Assembly (NCBI GenBank): GCA_964036045.1
Contig: OZ038380.1
Location: forward strand, 173,504,897 to 173,568,896
Direction of reading: 5' to 3'
Length of the DNA: 64,000 bases
Origin: Eutreptiella sp. 'Long Island Sound 2002'
Lineage: Eukaryota; Euglenozoa; Euglenophyceae; Eutreptiales; Eutreptiaceae
Position 1 is the first letter of the stretch. Every line of letters starts with the position of its first letter. A program made the translations under genes and the position numbers. Below are positions 13,098 to 24,126 of the stretch, in pieces. Under the pieces are notes generated by a model. That model was not told the origin of the DNA and searched no databases. It was given only the letters and a program-made list of their open reading frames with translations.

Positions 13098-13294
13098 AGC
13101 ATTCACACTGTAGTGTGCATCACCATACAAAAGTGTGGCGCATGAAAAGCCTTGGCAAGGCCACCCCTGGGGATTCAGTTGTCAGATACATGCGATATTT
13201 ATGACAGGGGTACGTCAGCTGACCGGATTATGGGAGCATAGGAGTTGAGCCTCGCGGTTTGCGCACGCTTCGAATTGTCTTGGGTGGCACACCC

Positions 13295-13330
13295 ACATCC
13301 ACCCACCCACACACACACACACATATACAC
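13295..13330. repeat. CA-rich microsatellite
   Basis: A short CACCCACACACACACACAC run that turns into ATATACAC. Confidence 0.8.
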
Positions 13331-14364
13331 GGAAAGGGATGAAGAGGGCAGCCCCATAGCAGTGACCCCGAGGGAGCTATGGGAGCTGCGCAACTGGGTG
13401 AACTCAGCAGGCAGTGGTGCTTTCTGCCATATTCAATGGTAGTCAGAATGTTGCCACAACTGCATTACACGGAGCTGTATTTCACGGGCCAAAAGTCATG
13501 TCTCGTGTTCATGCTCATGAGCTGATGAGCACAAGTACTACGCACAGGAGTGGGTCCTGCTGAATCACCTCAAACCTCAAGCAACAGTAGAACAGGTAGA
13601 CGGGGTGTGGCTCCATGGCAAGGGTAGTTGCGGAAGAAGAGAGACCAGTCAAGTAGAGAATCCCAAAATGTTGTCCATGGGGTTGCTACTACTGCCATTC
13701 CACATGTAGGGGCATCAAAGCATTAAGGCCGTTTTATGGTGGTCTACTTCCCTTTGCCACCTGTACCAAAGGAGCTGCATATGCCATGCTGCAACCAGCG
13801 AAGAACACATTTCCCTAAGCCAGGTGTGGGGGGCAGTTGTGAAGACAAGAACCATCTGCACAATATAATGCCCCCCCCCCCCTCTTGAAATCCCCCCCCC
13901 CCCCCATGCAATCCCCCCGCCCCTTGGGGGGAGATATCTTGACCCAAAAGCATAGGAAATACTAGAGGACGACGGCACTAAAGAAATTTTTCTTTGGGCA
14001 ATTTTAGTGCTACCGTAATTTGGTGAGCCCCCCCCCCCCCCACTCACCAACGCCACCCACCACGCCACGTGTGTTTTGCGCCCCTCCCAAAGCCCCTCCC
14101 TGTGGGCCAATTTCCCCTTATGAAATGGAGTTAGAATTGTAGGAACTGGATGCTGTCAAATGTCGCTGCTTGGTGCGACCCCCCCCCCCCCCCCCGCCCT
14201 CCTTGAGAAATATCCACCACTGTATTGCCCCCAAGGGCCTTCTAATTTTAATTGCAAGGTTGGATGTTGGTGTTCGCTAGTCTGTCAAGTAAGTGGCATG
14301 TGTTGCATCCAAGGCAGTACGATGTTCCCTGTGTCATGTAGAACACTTGGTTTATCAAAATCAC

Positions 14365-14465
14365 CTTGAAGAGAGGTTGTGACATCAAGTGTAGACGCGG
14401 ACACCATACACCCCCCCCCCCCAAAGGTCATTCGCGTAGCATACCCCAAGGCATGATAATACATG
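14365..14465. repeat. About 100-bp direct repeat inside left arm, copy 1
   Basis: Runs from CACCTTGAAGAGAGGTTGTG to GTAGCATACCCCAAGGCATG with an internal C-run. Copy 2 lies at 16048-16150 in the same orientation. The two flank the transposase relic at about 15.6-15.8 kb. Confidence 0.75.
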
Positions 14466-15426
14466 TTCAACCCCTTGTAAAATCATTATTTTGCCCGACA
14501 AAATGATCTTCCAGTGGATTTTTTGATTTTGAGACCTCTATACCCCTGCAACTGGACCCAAGATCACCTGCCACCTGTCTGCTAGCACAGCAAAGCGGCA
14601 AAGCCCACAAGATAACAACCAACACATGAGGTGGCACATGGGGCCAAGGGCCATACGAGGGGTAGCAAACCTGGCACCAAATACAAAACTGGGTGAGGTA
14701 CAACAAGATGCGAATAGATTTGTGAAGGGTGGTCCCATTGCCCCCTCCAAATATTGCGGTAGCCGTCGTACCCTCGGGATCTTAACAGCGATGCACACCA
14801 CGGAAACGAGCGCTGGGTCCGTCAGTATCCACCAACCGCTACCTCGTGCCGGGGCTAAGCTTCAAGGGCGGGATCTTCAAAGAGCAACAAACGACATTTC
14901 TTACGTGCCTCTCTTGCCCAATCTAGTGCGGATGTTCAATGGACAACAACAAACGACATTTCTTACCCAAGAGTAGCATGGATGAGGCCCAAAATCCCTT
15001 GACGATGGGCCCCCGGGGTGGGAACTGTGGGTGCTTGGGTGGGCCAGAAGGCCGAATCTCCGCGCTGCGCACGTGCCGTGGCCGCCATGGGTTGCAATAT
15101 GCCCTTTGTTTTGGGCGGGCAAGGAGAGGTCAGCCCAATGCAGCAATTTTGGTCATGTGTTAACCATATGTTGTTTTAACACATATGTCTAGTCCACAGA
15201 AATGTTCACCATCAACATTCATTGTCCTAGTCTAAGGCTGAAACACGAGCTCTTGCCCTGATACCCTGGGTTGCGCGGTAAGCAAGGTGGGCCGGCCATT
15301 ATCAAAATGACTGACCTCGTTGATATCTAGAATGAATATTCCTACCAATATTTACGCTGCCCCTTCCAGTGTTTATCTTAATGCCGACATCTCAGATATT
15401 AACGGTCAAATATTGGGGGAATGTTT

Positions 15427-15444
15427 GCCCGGCGCGCGCCGGGC
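15427..15444. repeat. Perfect 18-bp GC palindrome
   Basis: GCCCGGCGCGCGCCGGGC is its own reverse complement. The same sequence occurs in the right arm at about 21936-21953. It stands out against an AT-rich surrounding. Confidence 0.85.
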
Positions 15445-15579
15445 GCGCTACCTTTGCATTAAGTATCCTGGCTCTAGCCCCAAGTTATCCTCACCTAATG
15501 AAGTCCCCCAAGTAGACCGCATTGGACCGCAAACCTTCCGTGCAAAGCAAAATGCACAAGCCGGAATATGAGAATTGAA

Positions 15580-15785
15580 CAACACAAAATGTCACTCAGA
15601 ATGTGATTAACAAATAATATTATCCCCACAAGTGTGGGTGCCAATGCACGAGAAGGGCCATACCCATCCCAAATGAGAACATTAGCGGATGTCCCGGGGG
15701 CCAAGGGGCAAATCCAAACAATGTTGCCCAACATATCAACATCAACTGTGACCTTGAAAACATGCGATGCATACTTGGGACTCCA
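15580..15785 (-). pseudogene. DDE transposase relic (left arm copy)
   Basis: The mirror image of 21596-21800. The minus strand reads VDMLGNIVWICPLAPGTSAN and IWDGYGPSR, matching the relic at 41.3 kb in order and spacing. No complete frame exists around it. Confidence 0.6.
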
Positions 15786-16047
15786 AAGGTCAACACTCCA
15801 TCAATCAATCCATCAATTCGTGAGCTATTTTGGAATTGTTAGGGATTACAATGAATTTGACTGATACACACAACTTGAGAGTTGAGGGTTCTGCAATGCC
15901 AGACCTCGGTTTTGAAACCACCTAATTACGCCAAAAAACACAGTCCGGACGGAAGTGTTTGGGCGAGGGGAAAATTGGCTTGCGCGGGGGGGGGGGGAGG
16001 GTCTGGCAATGGGGCTCCTGTGACAGAACCCATGGTAAAGTACCAAT

Positions 16048-16150
16048 CACCTCGAAGAGAGGTTGTTACATCAAGCGCACGTGTGGGCGTTGTATACCCC
16101 CCTTTTTTGGGGTCATTCACGTAGCATACCCCAAGGCATGGTGTAATAAT
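16048..16150. repeat. About 100-bp direct repeat inside left arm, copy 2
   Basis: Runs from CACCTCGAAGAGAGGTTGTT to GTAGCATACCCCAAGGCATG, parallel to 14365-14465. A third CACCTCGAAGAGAGGTTG occurs alone at about 16730. Confidence 0.75.
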
Positions 16151-16206
16151 TTGTAAGCAGAAGGCTCCAAGCAATGGGGATGCACACCCCTACTGGAACA
16201 AGCCAT

Positions 16207-16373
16207 AGTCGAACGGTAGCGCAGCCAACCTCATTTTTTGCAGTCGGCGGTTCGATTCCTTGCCAGCCGAATGCCACCGGCGGCGCCGCCGCAGTGTGCA
16301 CCTGACTGGGGTTCGAACCGCCGACCAAAAAGTCTGTGGTCAGCTGCACTACCATTCGACCACTGCCACACAC
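16207..16373. repeat. Pair of convergent tRNA-like units (pol III-type, SINE-like)
   Basis: The plus-strand unit has GTCGAACGGTAGCGCAGC (box A-like) and GGCGGTTCGATTCC (box B-like). The minus-strand unit has GTCGAATGGTAGTGCAGC and GGCGGTTCGAACCCC. Their 3' sides face each other across a GGCGGCGCCGCC palindrome. Neither folds into a full cloverleaf (the acceptor and D stems do not pair), so I call them tRNA-derived repeats, not tRNA genes. Confidence 0.55.
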
Positions 16374-16889
16374 GCTCTGTATGACCTCCCCACTGCTTGA
16401 ATCTAAGTCTGCTTCTGACGAAAACCCAAACTGTGTGTTTCTCTCTAACCGGACATAAATACCACCACTGCTGCCCCCCCTGCCCCCCACAATGGAAGTT
16501 CAACTTTATTCGCCACCATCTATGACCTTTTTCAAGGCCCCGTCACGGGAGCCAAGGGGGGGGGGTTCCGGGAAAGGGGCTCCAACGACCCCCCCCCCCC
16601 CCGGCGCAAGCCAATTTTCCCCCACCCTTGTTGCACACGGCATTCGTTGGACACCGGAGGGTGGGGTGGGGGGGTACGTGTCAAAATGATTGACATGCAC
16701 GGCTGAAATTCTATTGCCTTCGGCAAGGCACCTCGAAGAGAGGTTGACAGTCGGCCAATCAGTTCGTCCGTCAGGGAATCAGTCAGTCAGGTAGTAAGTC
16801 GGGCAAGCAGGCAGGCAGGCAGAAACACACAGTTTGGCTTTTTTGCAGTGGCGGACCACAGCTACAAACAGTGAAGAGTCTATAGGCAA

Positions 16890-16965
16890 CATGAACCATC
16901 GGTGGTTGAGTGGTGGTAAAACACCCGTCTGACAATTGATGCATCGCCGGTTTGAACCCCCCCCT
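16890..16965 (+). repeat. tRNA-like unit
   Basis: GGTGGTTGAGTGGTGG resembles box A, and GCCGGTTTGAACCCC about 45 nt later resembles box B. The stems do not form a convincing tRNA. The mirror copy is at about 20415-20490. Confidence 0.4.
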
Positions 16966-17387
16966 CCCCACACCACGAGGGATGGCTCTCTGAGCTCTCT
17001 TTCATACAACCCCGGTTCAAATCCTTCTAATCACAAACTTTTGACCCCCAAACATAGACTTGGGACACTGCTGGCTTAGCAACAGATTAGAAGCAAACAC
17101 CAATAAATATTAAAAATGGAGACAATTAACACTACTTCCACTTCCAACTTCCATTGCATCAAATTCTGCATGCAGGGCTCGCAGTTCAGGCGTCGTTAGT
17201 CGTCGTCGACGTTGCTTTTTTGGGTTCTGCAGCCCTCCAGCGTGCGTTGCTGCTGCTGCTGCTGCTGAGGTCTCCAAAGCCAAGACAGGAATTTTGGCCA
17301 TTTTGCCCATTTTCATACCTTGAGAATGGTTCCCATTAAAATGTTTTCCTTCTTTTCTTGTGGACATCCACGGGTATGCTGGTCGTC

Positions 17388-19255
17388 CGTGGGTCCCTGG
17401 GGGTTGTCTTCGTCGACGCTGCTGCAGTCAGACGCTGTTGCACGCAGTGCCCACGCAGTGCAACAACTTGGCCATTGTTAATATTTCCCCAAATATTAAC
17501 AATACTACTTTTCGCGTGGGCATTCAAGGCTGGTTGGTACCCTGGATCATCAAAAGACTGAAAGAGGGATGAAAAATCTGAGCAAGGAGACTGCCACAAG
17601 AATCCAGAAAACTGGTGTAGTCAGCCTCATGTGTGCCCAGCAAATTCCCATTCCTTGCATGCCGGCCAGCATTTTGCGCACCCATGTGTAGTCACTGCAC
17701 ATACATAGTTACTGCACTTTCATTGATCTGCCTTTGGCGTGCCGGCTATTGCTGTACTCGATGGTGTATCCTTCAGCAGGTGTGAAGCGCAGTGGTCCCA
17801 GTTCAAAACACTCTCACTGTGGGCACCCTACGTTGTCGAACCTGGGTAACCCTTGATTCTAGGGTTGTTCCTGAGTACTTTCACGCGCTCATGCCTGTGG
17901 GCATGGGTCGCAAACATCGAAAGTCGAGAGGGAAAAAAAGCATTTCACGCACCCATATATACGACCCGCTGTAAAATGACCCAACCAGGGGTGTCTTTAC
18001 AACTCTTGGGGAACCAGTGGCAGGACCCGAAGGGGTGCGGTTTGCTCGGTGGTTCCAATCTGGGAGGTCTGTTCTGCTGAACCGGGCCATCTTTAGTCAG
18101 ATGAGCAAAACGCCTCACTCTGCACCACGGTTCTGGCAATTTTATAACGATGACTGAATTTGAAAAATGACCGAATTTCCGGTCCGATGAATCAGACCAC
18201 AAGAAATGCAATTTCTGGATTCATAGGTCATAGGTGCCAAATGTGTTCTTGCTGTCATTTTGTCCATTCCCAAATGCACTGCATTCATTCTCAGGGGCAC
18301 AACATTTGTTGCAGGAGGGATTGCATTCAATCCCAGAGGTGCAGAGGCACGGCAGTCCTTCTTGGAGGCACGTTGTGCATTAGATTGCCCCAAAAACCTA
18401 CATAGCCCACGGTAAATTCATTGCCTGTGGGTTTTATCCACTTTTTGGGCTGGAATGCACAACAACTAATTCATATCTTTTGATTATTTGTTTTTGCGTT
18501 TGTCCCATTTCAAACCCAATGAAGCCGCGATTTAGATATTTTGTCAACCTTTCATATTTGCCCAGTGAGAAACAGAGGTAGCCCCAAGAGCTTTTGCATT
18601 AGCGTGCACCTCAGAATGGGCGATGTTGAGACCCATCAACATGCACATGTACTGCGTTGCAAGCTGGCAAAAGCAGCACAGCAGAGAAAAGCAGCGACAG
18701 ATCGATTCGGAGTCGTGGCTTTGACGGGAGTGAGTACCTGCCTTCCAAGCACGCCAGGATACCCGTTGCAGTTCCACCTCGTTTACCGTGTGTGCTTTGT
18801 TGCGCCCCCCACCCCACCCATTTCTTCCCAATCCTCCTCTTCCTCACACTATCCGCCTCTCCCTCCCCCACATACCGCTATCCTCAGCAACCCCCTCCCT
18901 CCCTCCCTTCCAGCCCCCCACACACATCCTTCCCTGCCCACCCTGCGCCCCACCCTCTCCTCCTGCAGACCTCTGTCCCACACACTTCCCTAACCCACAC
19001 AACACCTTTGACTCCCCCCACCCCAAAACCTACGCTTCGCGCACACCATCGGCAGGGGCGCGCGTTGGTTGGGCATTGCACAATGCACAGTCTGTGGACC
19101 GCATTCTGCACGACGGCTTTGTGCATAAGACGCGGCCAATCGGGCTTTCCGATGCAATTCAAACGTCACGCCACCTCGTAGGCCCGAGTCATGCTGGAGA
19201 GCTCCCTCCCGCACACCTCCCTCACCCGCAAATTCTCCGCTGCAGAAGTTCACAA
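17388..19255. other. Left part of spacer between the arms
   Basis: Contains two GCACGCAGTG-type units (17449-17471), a perfect hairpin (17474-17503), and a pyrimidine-rich stretch (18800-18980) followed by an acceptor-like CTCCGCTGCAG just before the zinc-finger frame. The open frame upstream of ATG 19256 may be an earlier exon or leader; no motif supports it. Confidence 0.5.
17474..17503. repeat. Perfect 13-bp hairpin
   Basis: ATTGTTAATATTT, then CCCC, then AAATATTAACAAT. An exact inverted repeat with a 4-nt loop in AT-rich sequence just outside the left arm. Its function is unknown. Confidence 0.85.
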
Positions 19256-20044
19256 ATGATTAATCTTCTTTGGCAAGATGTGTTGCGCAGGGAAGTGGAA
19301 GCCAGCCCGCAGCTCACCACAAAGCCCCCCTCCTGCGCTGGGGACCGTGACACCGTTTTGAAGTGCCAGAAGACAATGTTTGCTGGCTTTGCATGTCCCA
19401 CGTGCCGCAAGAAGTGGTCATCTTCCAAAGTGATCGTTGAGTTTACATATGGCTACAATTCCCGCAAAATGAGGGGAGAAGTAAAGGTGTTCGAGAACGG
19501 CCAGGCGTGTCAGCGATGTGCGGGGCGGCGGTGGTGCAAGCCAGACTTCACTCAACAGGAGGTTCAGATTTCTGCTGAATACCTCCTCAGCAAGATTCTG
19601 GAGAAGTTTTACAACGTTCCTCGCATTGTCGTTGAGGGACGGAGTGAGTGCCAGCCAAGGAAAGCGCCGCATGACACCGCAAACTGCCAAGGATGCGCCC
19701 GCGGGGTGTGTGAGTACCTCCCCTTCGCGCACAGCACGGAGGATTTCCACTTGCCGCGCACCGCCCCGGATCGGAGCATGTGGCAGTCGGTGCCCAAAGG
19801 CCCCATCCTGTGGGTCTTGGTGGCCAACTCATCCGTTGTGCAATTGTGCGGACCTGGGCTGCAGAAAAGCACTGAAGCATCTGTAGGCAAGGGCAAGGGC
19901 AAGGGCAAGGGCAAGGGCACAGGCAGGCCCAAGTGTGCCGGCAAAGTCCAGGGCAAGGGCAAGGGCAAGGACAAGGACAAGGACAAGGACAAGACGACCA
20001 GCATACCCGTGGATGTCCACAAGAAAAGAGGGAAAACATTTTAA
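19256..20044 (+). CDS. zf-3CxxC (RTP-like) zinc-binding protein with Lys-Gly/Lys-Asp tail
   Basis: 262 residues from the first in-frame ATG; the frame is open further upstream, so an extra N-terminal exon is possible. The zinc domain shows FACPTCRKKWSSSKV (C47, C50), ACQRCAGRRW (C85, C88) and NCQGCARGVC (C144, C147), with the family pattern of a tryptophan after the first pair and LLSKILEKFYNV before the third. This is the layout of the 3CxxC/receptor-transporting-protein finger, a zinc fold linked to membrane-protein trafficking in animals; the role here is unknown. The tail carries alternating KG (about 211-221) and KD (about 236-246) runs. The last 17 codons and the stop lie inside the right inverted-repeat arm, so the mirror of this C-terminus also exists at 17340-17387 joined to different sequence. 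No intron is visible within the frame. Confidence 0.75.
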   Translation: MINLLWQDVLRREVEASPQLTTKPPSCAGDRDTVLKCQKTMFAGFACPTCRKKWSSSKVIVEFTYGYNSRKMRGEVKVFENGQACQRCAGRRWCKPDFTQQEVQISAEYLLSKILEKFYNVPRIVVEGRSECQPRKAPHDTANCQGCARGVCEYLPFAHSTEDFHLPRTAPDRSMWQSVPKGPILWVLVANSSVVQLCGPGLQKSTEASVGKGKGKGKGKGTGRPKCAGKVQGKGKGKDKDKDKDKTTSIPVDVHKKRGKTF

Positions 20045-21006
20045 TGGGAACCATTCTCAAGGTATGAAAATGGGCAAAATGGCCAAAATTCCTGTCTTGG
20101 CTTTGGAGACCTCAGCAGCAGCAGCAGCAGCAACGCACGCTGGAGGGCTGCAGAACCCAAAAAAGCAACGTTGACGACGACTAACGACGCCTGAACTGCG
20201 AGCCCTGCATGCAGAATTTGATGCAATGGAAGTTGGAAGTGGAAGTAGTGTTAATTGTCTCCATTTTTAATATTTATTGGTGTTTGCTTCTAATCTGTTG
20301 CTAAGCCAGCAGTGTCCCAAGTCTATGTTTGGGGGTCAAAAGTTTGTGATTAGAAGGATTTGAACCGGGGTTGTATGAAAGAGAGCTCAGAGAGCCATCC
20401 CTCGTGGTGTGGGGAGGGGGGGGTTCAAACCGGCGATGCATCAATTGTCAGACGGGTGTTTTACCACCACTCAACCACCGATGGTTCATGTTGCCTATAG
20501 ACTCTTCACTGTTTGTAGCTGTGGTCCGCCACTGCAAAAAAGCCAAACTGTGTGTTTCTGCCTGCCTGCCTGCTTGCCCGACTTACTACCTGACTGACTG
20601 ATTCCGTGACGGACGAACTGATTGGCCGACTGTCAACCTCTCTTCGAGGTGCCTTGCCGAAGGCAATAGAATTTCAGCCGTGCATGTCAATCATTTTGAC
20701 ACGTACCCCCCCACCCCACCCTCCGGTGTCCAACGAATGCCGTGTGCAACAAGGGTGGGGGAAAATTGGCTTGCGCCGGGGGGGGGGGGGGGTCGTTGGA
20801 GCCCCTTTCCCGGAACCCCCCCCCCTTGGCTCCCGTGACGGGGCCTTGAAAAAGGTCATAGATGGTGGCGAATAAAGTTGAACTTCCATTGTGGGGGGCA
20901 GGGGGGGCAGCAGTGGTGGTATTTATGTCCGGTTAGAGAGAAACACACAGTTTGGGTTTTCGTCAGAAGCAGACTTAGATTCAAGCAGTGGGGAGGTCAT
21001 ACAGAG

Positions 21007-21173
21007 CGTGTGTGGCAGTGGTCGAATGGTAGTGCAGCTGACCACAGACTTTTTGGTCGGCGGTTCGAACCCCAGTCAGGTGCACACTGCGGCGGCGCCG
21101 CCGGTGGCATTCGGCTGGCAAGGAATCGAACCGCCGACTGCAAAAAATGAGGTTGGCTGCGCTACCGTTCGAC
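21007..21173. repeat. Pair of convergent tRNA-like units (right arm)
   Basis: The mirror of 16207-16373, with the same box A- and box B-like motifs. Confidence 0.5.
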
Positions 21174-21595
21174 TATGGCTTGTTCCAGTAGGGGTGTGCA
21201 TCCCCATTGCTTGGAGCCTTCTGCTTACAAATTATTACACCATGCCTTGGGGTATGCTACGTGAATGACCCCAAAAAAGGGGGGTATACAACGCCCACAC
21301 GTGCGCTTGATGTAACAACCTCTCTTCGAGGTGATTGGTACTTTACCATGGGTTCTGTCACAGGAGCCCCATTGCCAGACCCTCCCCCCCCCCCCGCGCA
21401 AGCCAATTTTCCCCTCGCCCAAACACTTCCGTCCGGACTGTGTTTTTTGGCGTAATTAGGTGGTTTCAAAACCGAGGTCTGGCATTGCAGAACCCTCAAC
21501 TCTCAAGTTGTGTGTATCAGTCAAATTCATTGTAATCCCTAACAATTCCAAAATAGCTCACGAATTGATGGATTGATTGATGGAGTGTTGACCTT

Positions 21596-21800
21596 TGGAG
21601 TCCCAAGTATGCATCGCATGTTTTCAAGGTCACAGTTGATGTTGATATGTTGGGCAACATTGTTTGGATTTGCCCCTTGGCCCCCGGGACATCCGCTAAT
21701 GTTCTCATTTGGGATGGGTATGGCCCTTCTCGTGCATTGGCACCCACACTTGTGGGGATAATATTATTTGTTAATCACATTCTGAGTGACATTTTGTGTT
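21596..21800 (+). pseudogene. DDE transposase relic (right arm copy)
   Basis: The plus strand reads SPKYASHVFKVTVDVD, then MLGNIVWICPLAPGTSAN and IWDGYGPSR. This matches NPKYTGHVYKVTVAVD, then LGNIVWICDL and IWDQRGPSR at 41.27-41.42 kb at roughly two thirds of positions. It corresponds to the segment around the first catalytic Asp of DDE (IS5/Harbinger-like) transposases. The N-terminal part and the later catalytic residues are missing. Confidence 0.6.
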
Positions 21801-23800
21801 GTTCAATTCTCATATTCCGGCTTGTGCATTTTGCTTTGCACGGAAGGTTTGCGGTCCAATGCGGTCTACTTGGGGGACTTCATTAGGTGAGGATAACTTG
21901 GGGCTAGAGCCAGGATACTTAATGCAAAGGTAGCGCGCCCGGCGCGCGCCGGGCAAACATTCCCCCAATATTTGACCGTTAATATCTGAGATGTCGGCAT
22001 TAAGATAAACACTGGAAGGGGCAGCGTAAATATTGGTAGGAATATTCATTCTAGATATCAACGAGGTCAGTCATTTTGATAATGGCCGGCCCACCTTGCT
22101 TACCGCGCAACCCAGGGTATCAGGGCAAGAGCTCGTGTTTCAGCCTTAGACTAGGACAATGAATGTTGATGGTGAACATTTCTGTGGACTAGACATATGT
22201 GTTAAAACAACATATGGTTAACACATGACCAAAATTGCTGCATTGGGCTGACCTCTCCTTGCCCGCCCAAAACAAAGGGCATATTGCAACCCATGGCGGC
22301 CACGGCACGTGCGCAGCGCGGAGATTCGGCCTTCTGGCCCACCCAAGCACCCACAGTTCCCACCCCGGGGGCCCATCGTCAAGGGATTTTGGGCCTCATC
22401 CATGCTACTCTTGGGTAAGAAATGTCGTTTGTTGTTGTCCATTGAACATCCGCACTAGATTGGGCAAGAGAGGCACGTAATAAATGTCGTTTGTTGCTCT
22501 TTGAAGATCCCGCCCTTGAAGCTTAGCCCCGGCACGAGGTAGCGGTTGGTGGATACTGACGGACCCAGCGCTCGTTTCCGTGGTGTGCATCGCTGTTAAG
22601 ATCCCGAGGGTACGACGGCTACCGCAATATTTGGAGGGGGCAATGGGACCACCCTTCACAAATCTATTCGCATCTTGTTGTACCTCACCCAGTTTTGTAT
22701 TTGGTGCCAGGTTTGCTACCCCTCGTATGGCCCTTGGCCCCATGTGCCACCTCATGTGTTGGTTGTTATCTTGTGGGCTTTGCCGCTTTGCTGTGCTAGC
22801 AGACAGGTGGCAGGTGATCTTGGGTCCAGTTTCAGGGGTATAGAGGTCTCAAAATCAAAAAATCCACTGGAAGATCATTTTGTCGGGCAAAATAATGATT
22901 TTACAAGGGGTTGAACATGTATTATCATGCCTTGGGGTATGCTACGCGAATGACCTTTGGGGGGGGGGGGTGTATGGTGTCCGCGTCTACACTTGATGTC
23001 ACAACCTCTCTTCAAGGTGATTTTGATAAACCAAGTGTTCTACATGACACAGGGAACATCGTACTGCCTTGGATGCAACACATGCCACTTACTTGACAGA
23101 CTAGCGAACACCAACATCCAACCTTGCAATTAAAATTAGAAGGCCCTTGGGGGCAATACAGTGGTGGATATTTCTCAAGGAGGGCGGGGGGGGGGGGGGG
23201 TCGCACCAAGCAGCGACATTTGACAGCATCCAGTTCCTACAATTCTAACTCCATTTCATAAGGGGAAATTGGCCCACAGGGAGGGGCTTTGGGAGGGGCG
23301 CAAAACACACGTGGCGTGGTGGGTGGCGTTGGTGAGTGGGGGGGGGGGGGGCTCACCAAATTACGGTAGCACTAAAATTGCCCAAAGAAAAATTTCTTTA
23401 GTGCCGTCGTCCTCTAGTATTTCCTATGCTTTTGGGTCAAGATATCTCCCCCCAAGGGGCGGGGGGATTGCATGGGGGGGGGGGGGGATTTCAAGAGGGG
23501 GGGGGGGGGGCATTATATTGTGCAGATGGTTCTTGTCTTCACAACTGCCCCCCACACCTGGCTTAGGGAAATGTGTTCTTCGCTGGTTGCAGCATGGCAT
23601 ATGCAGCTCCTTTGGTACAGGTGGCAAAGGGAAGTAGACCACCATAAAACGGCCTTAATGCTTTGATGCCCCTACATGTGGAATGGCAGTAGTAGCAACC
23701 CCATGGACAACATTTTGGGATTCTCTACTTGACTGGTCTCTCTTCTTCCGCAACTACCCTTGCCATGGAGCCACACCCCGTCTACCTGTTCTACTGTTGC

Positions 23801-24000
23801 NNNNNNNNNNNNNNNNNNNNNNNNNNNNNNNNNNNNNNNNNNNNNNNNNNNNNNNNNNNNNNNNNNNNNNNNNNNNNNNNNNNNNNNNNNNNNNNNNNNN
23901 NNNNNNNNNNNNNNNNNNNNNNNNNNNNNNNNNNNNNNNNNNNNNNNNNNNNNNNNNNNNNNNNNNNNNNNNNNNNNNNNNNNNNNNNNNNNNNNNNNNN
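23801..24000. other. Assembly gap (200 N)
   Basis: Exactly 200 Ns, probably a placeholder length. Its left edge coincides with the last base shared with the other arm of the inverted repeat. Confidence 0.99.
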
Positions 24001-24090
24001 GGGGGGGAACCGTCACTTGGCCCAAAAAGCATAGAAAATACTAGGCTCCGAAGGCGCCAGAGAAAATTTTTACAAGTCGCCGAAGCTGGT
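24001..24090. repeat. Diverged copy of arm sequence beyond the gap
   Basis: CCCAAAAAGCATAGAAAATACTAG and the following AGAAAATTTTT resemble the arm segment at 13935-13985 (its mirror is about 23395-23445). The G-run plus AACCGTCACTTGG also matches the CAAAGTGACGGTTCC module at 39.19 kb in reverse. Confidence 0.6.
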
Positions 24091-24126
24091 TTACACTGTG
24101 ATACTATGGTACAGTTTTGTGGTGCA

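Larger units (their letters stand above)
13581..17387. repeat. Left arm of 3.8 kb inverted repeat
   Basis: The reverse complement of 19993-23800, matching base for base apart from scattered substitutions and length changes in C/G homopolymers. Corresponding positions sum to about 37380. The inner end is at GGTCGTC (17381-17387), after which the two sides diverge abruptly. The outer end is defined only by the place where the right arm meets the N gap, so the arm may be longer. It contains a transposase relic, tRNA-like units, internal direct repeats and a perfect GC palindrome, but no intact gene. Confidence 0.95.
19993..23800. repeat. Right arm of 3.8 kb inverted repeat (truncated by gap)
   Basis: Reverse complement of 13581-17387. 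It starts inside the coding 3' end of the zinc-finger gene and ends exactly where the N run begins. Differences from the left arm are single substitutions and homopolymer lengths. Confidence 0.95.

Noticed and set aside
18788-19255. N-terminal extension of the zinc-finger frame
   Set aside because: The frame is open but pyrimidine-rich and proline-dominated, has no ATG, and ends in an acceptor-like CTGCAG. It is more likely intron or leader.
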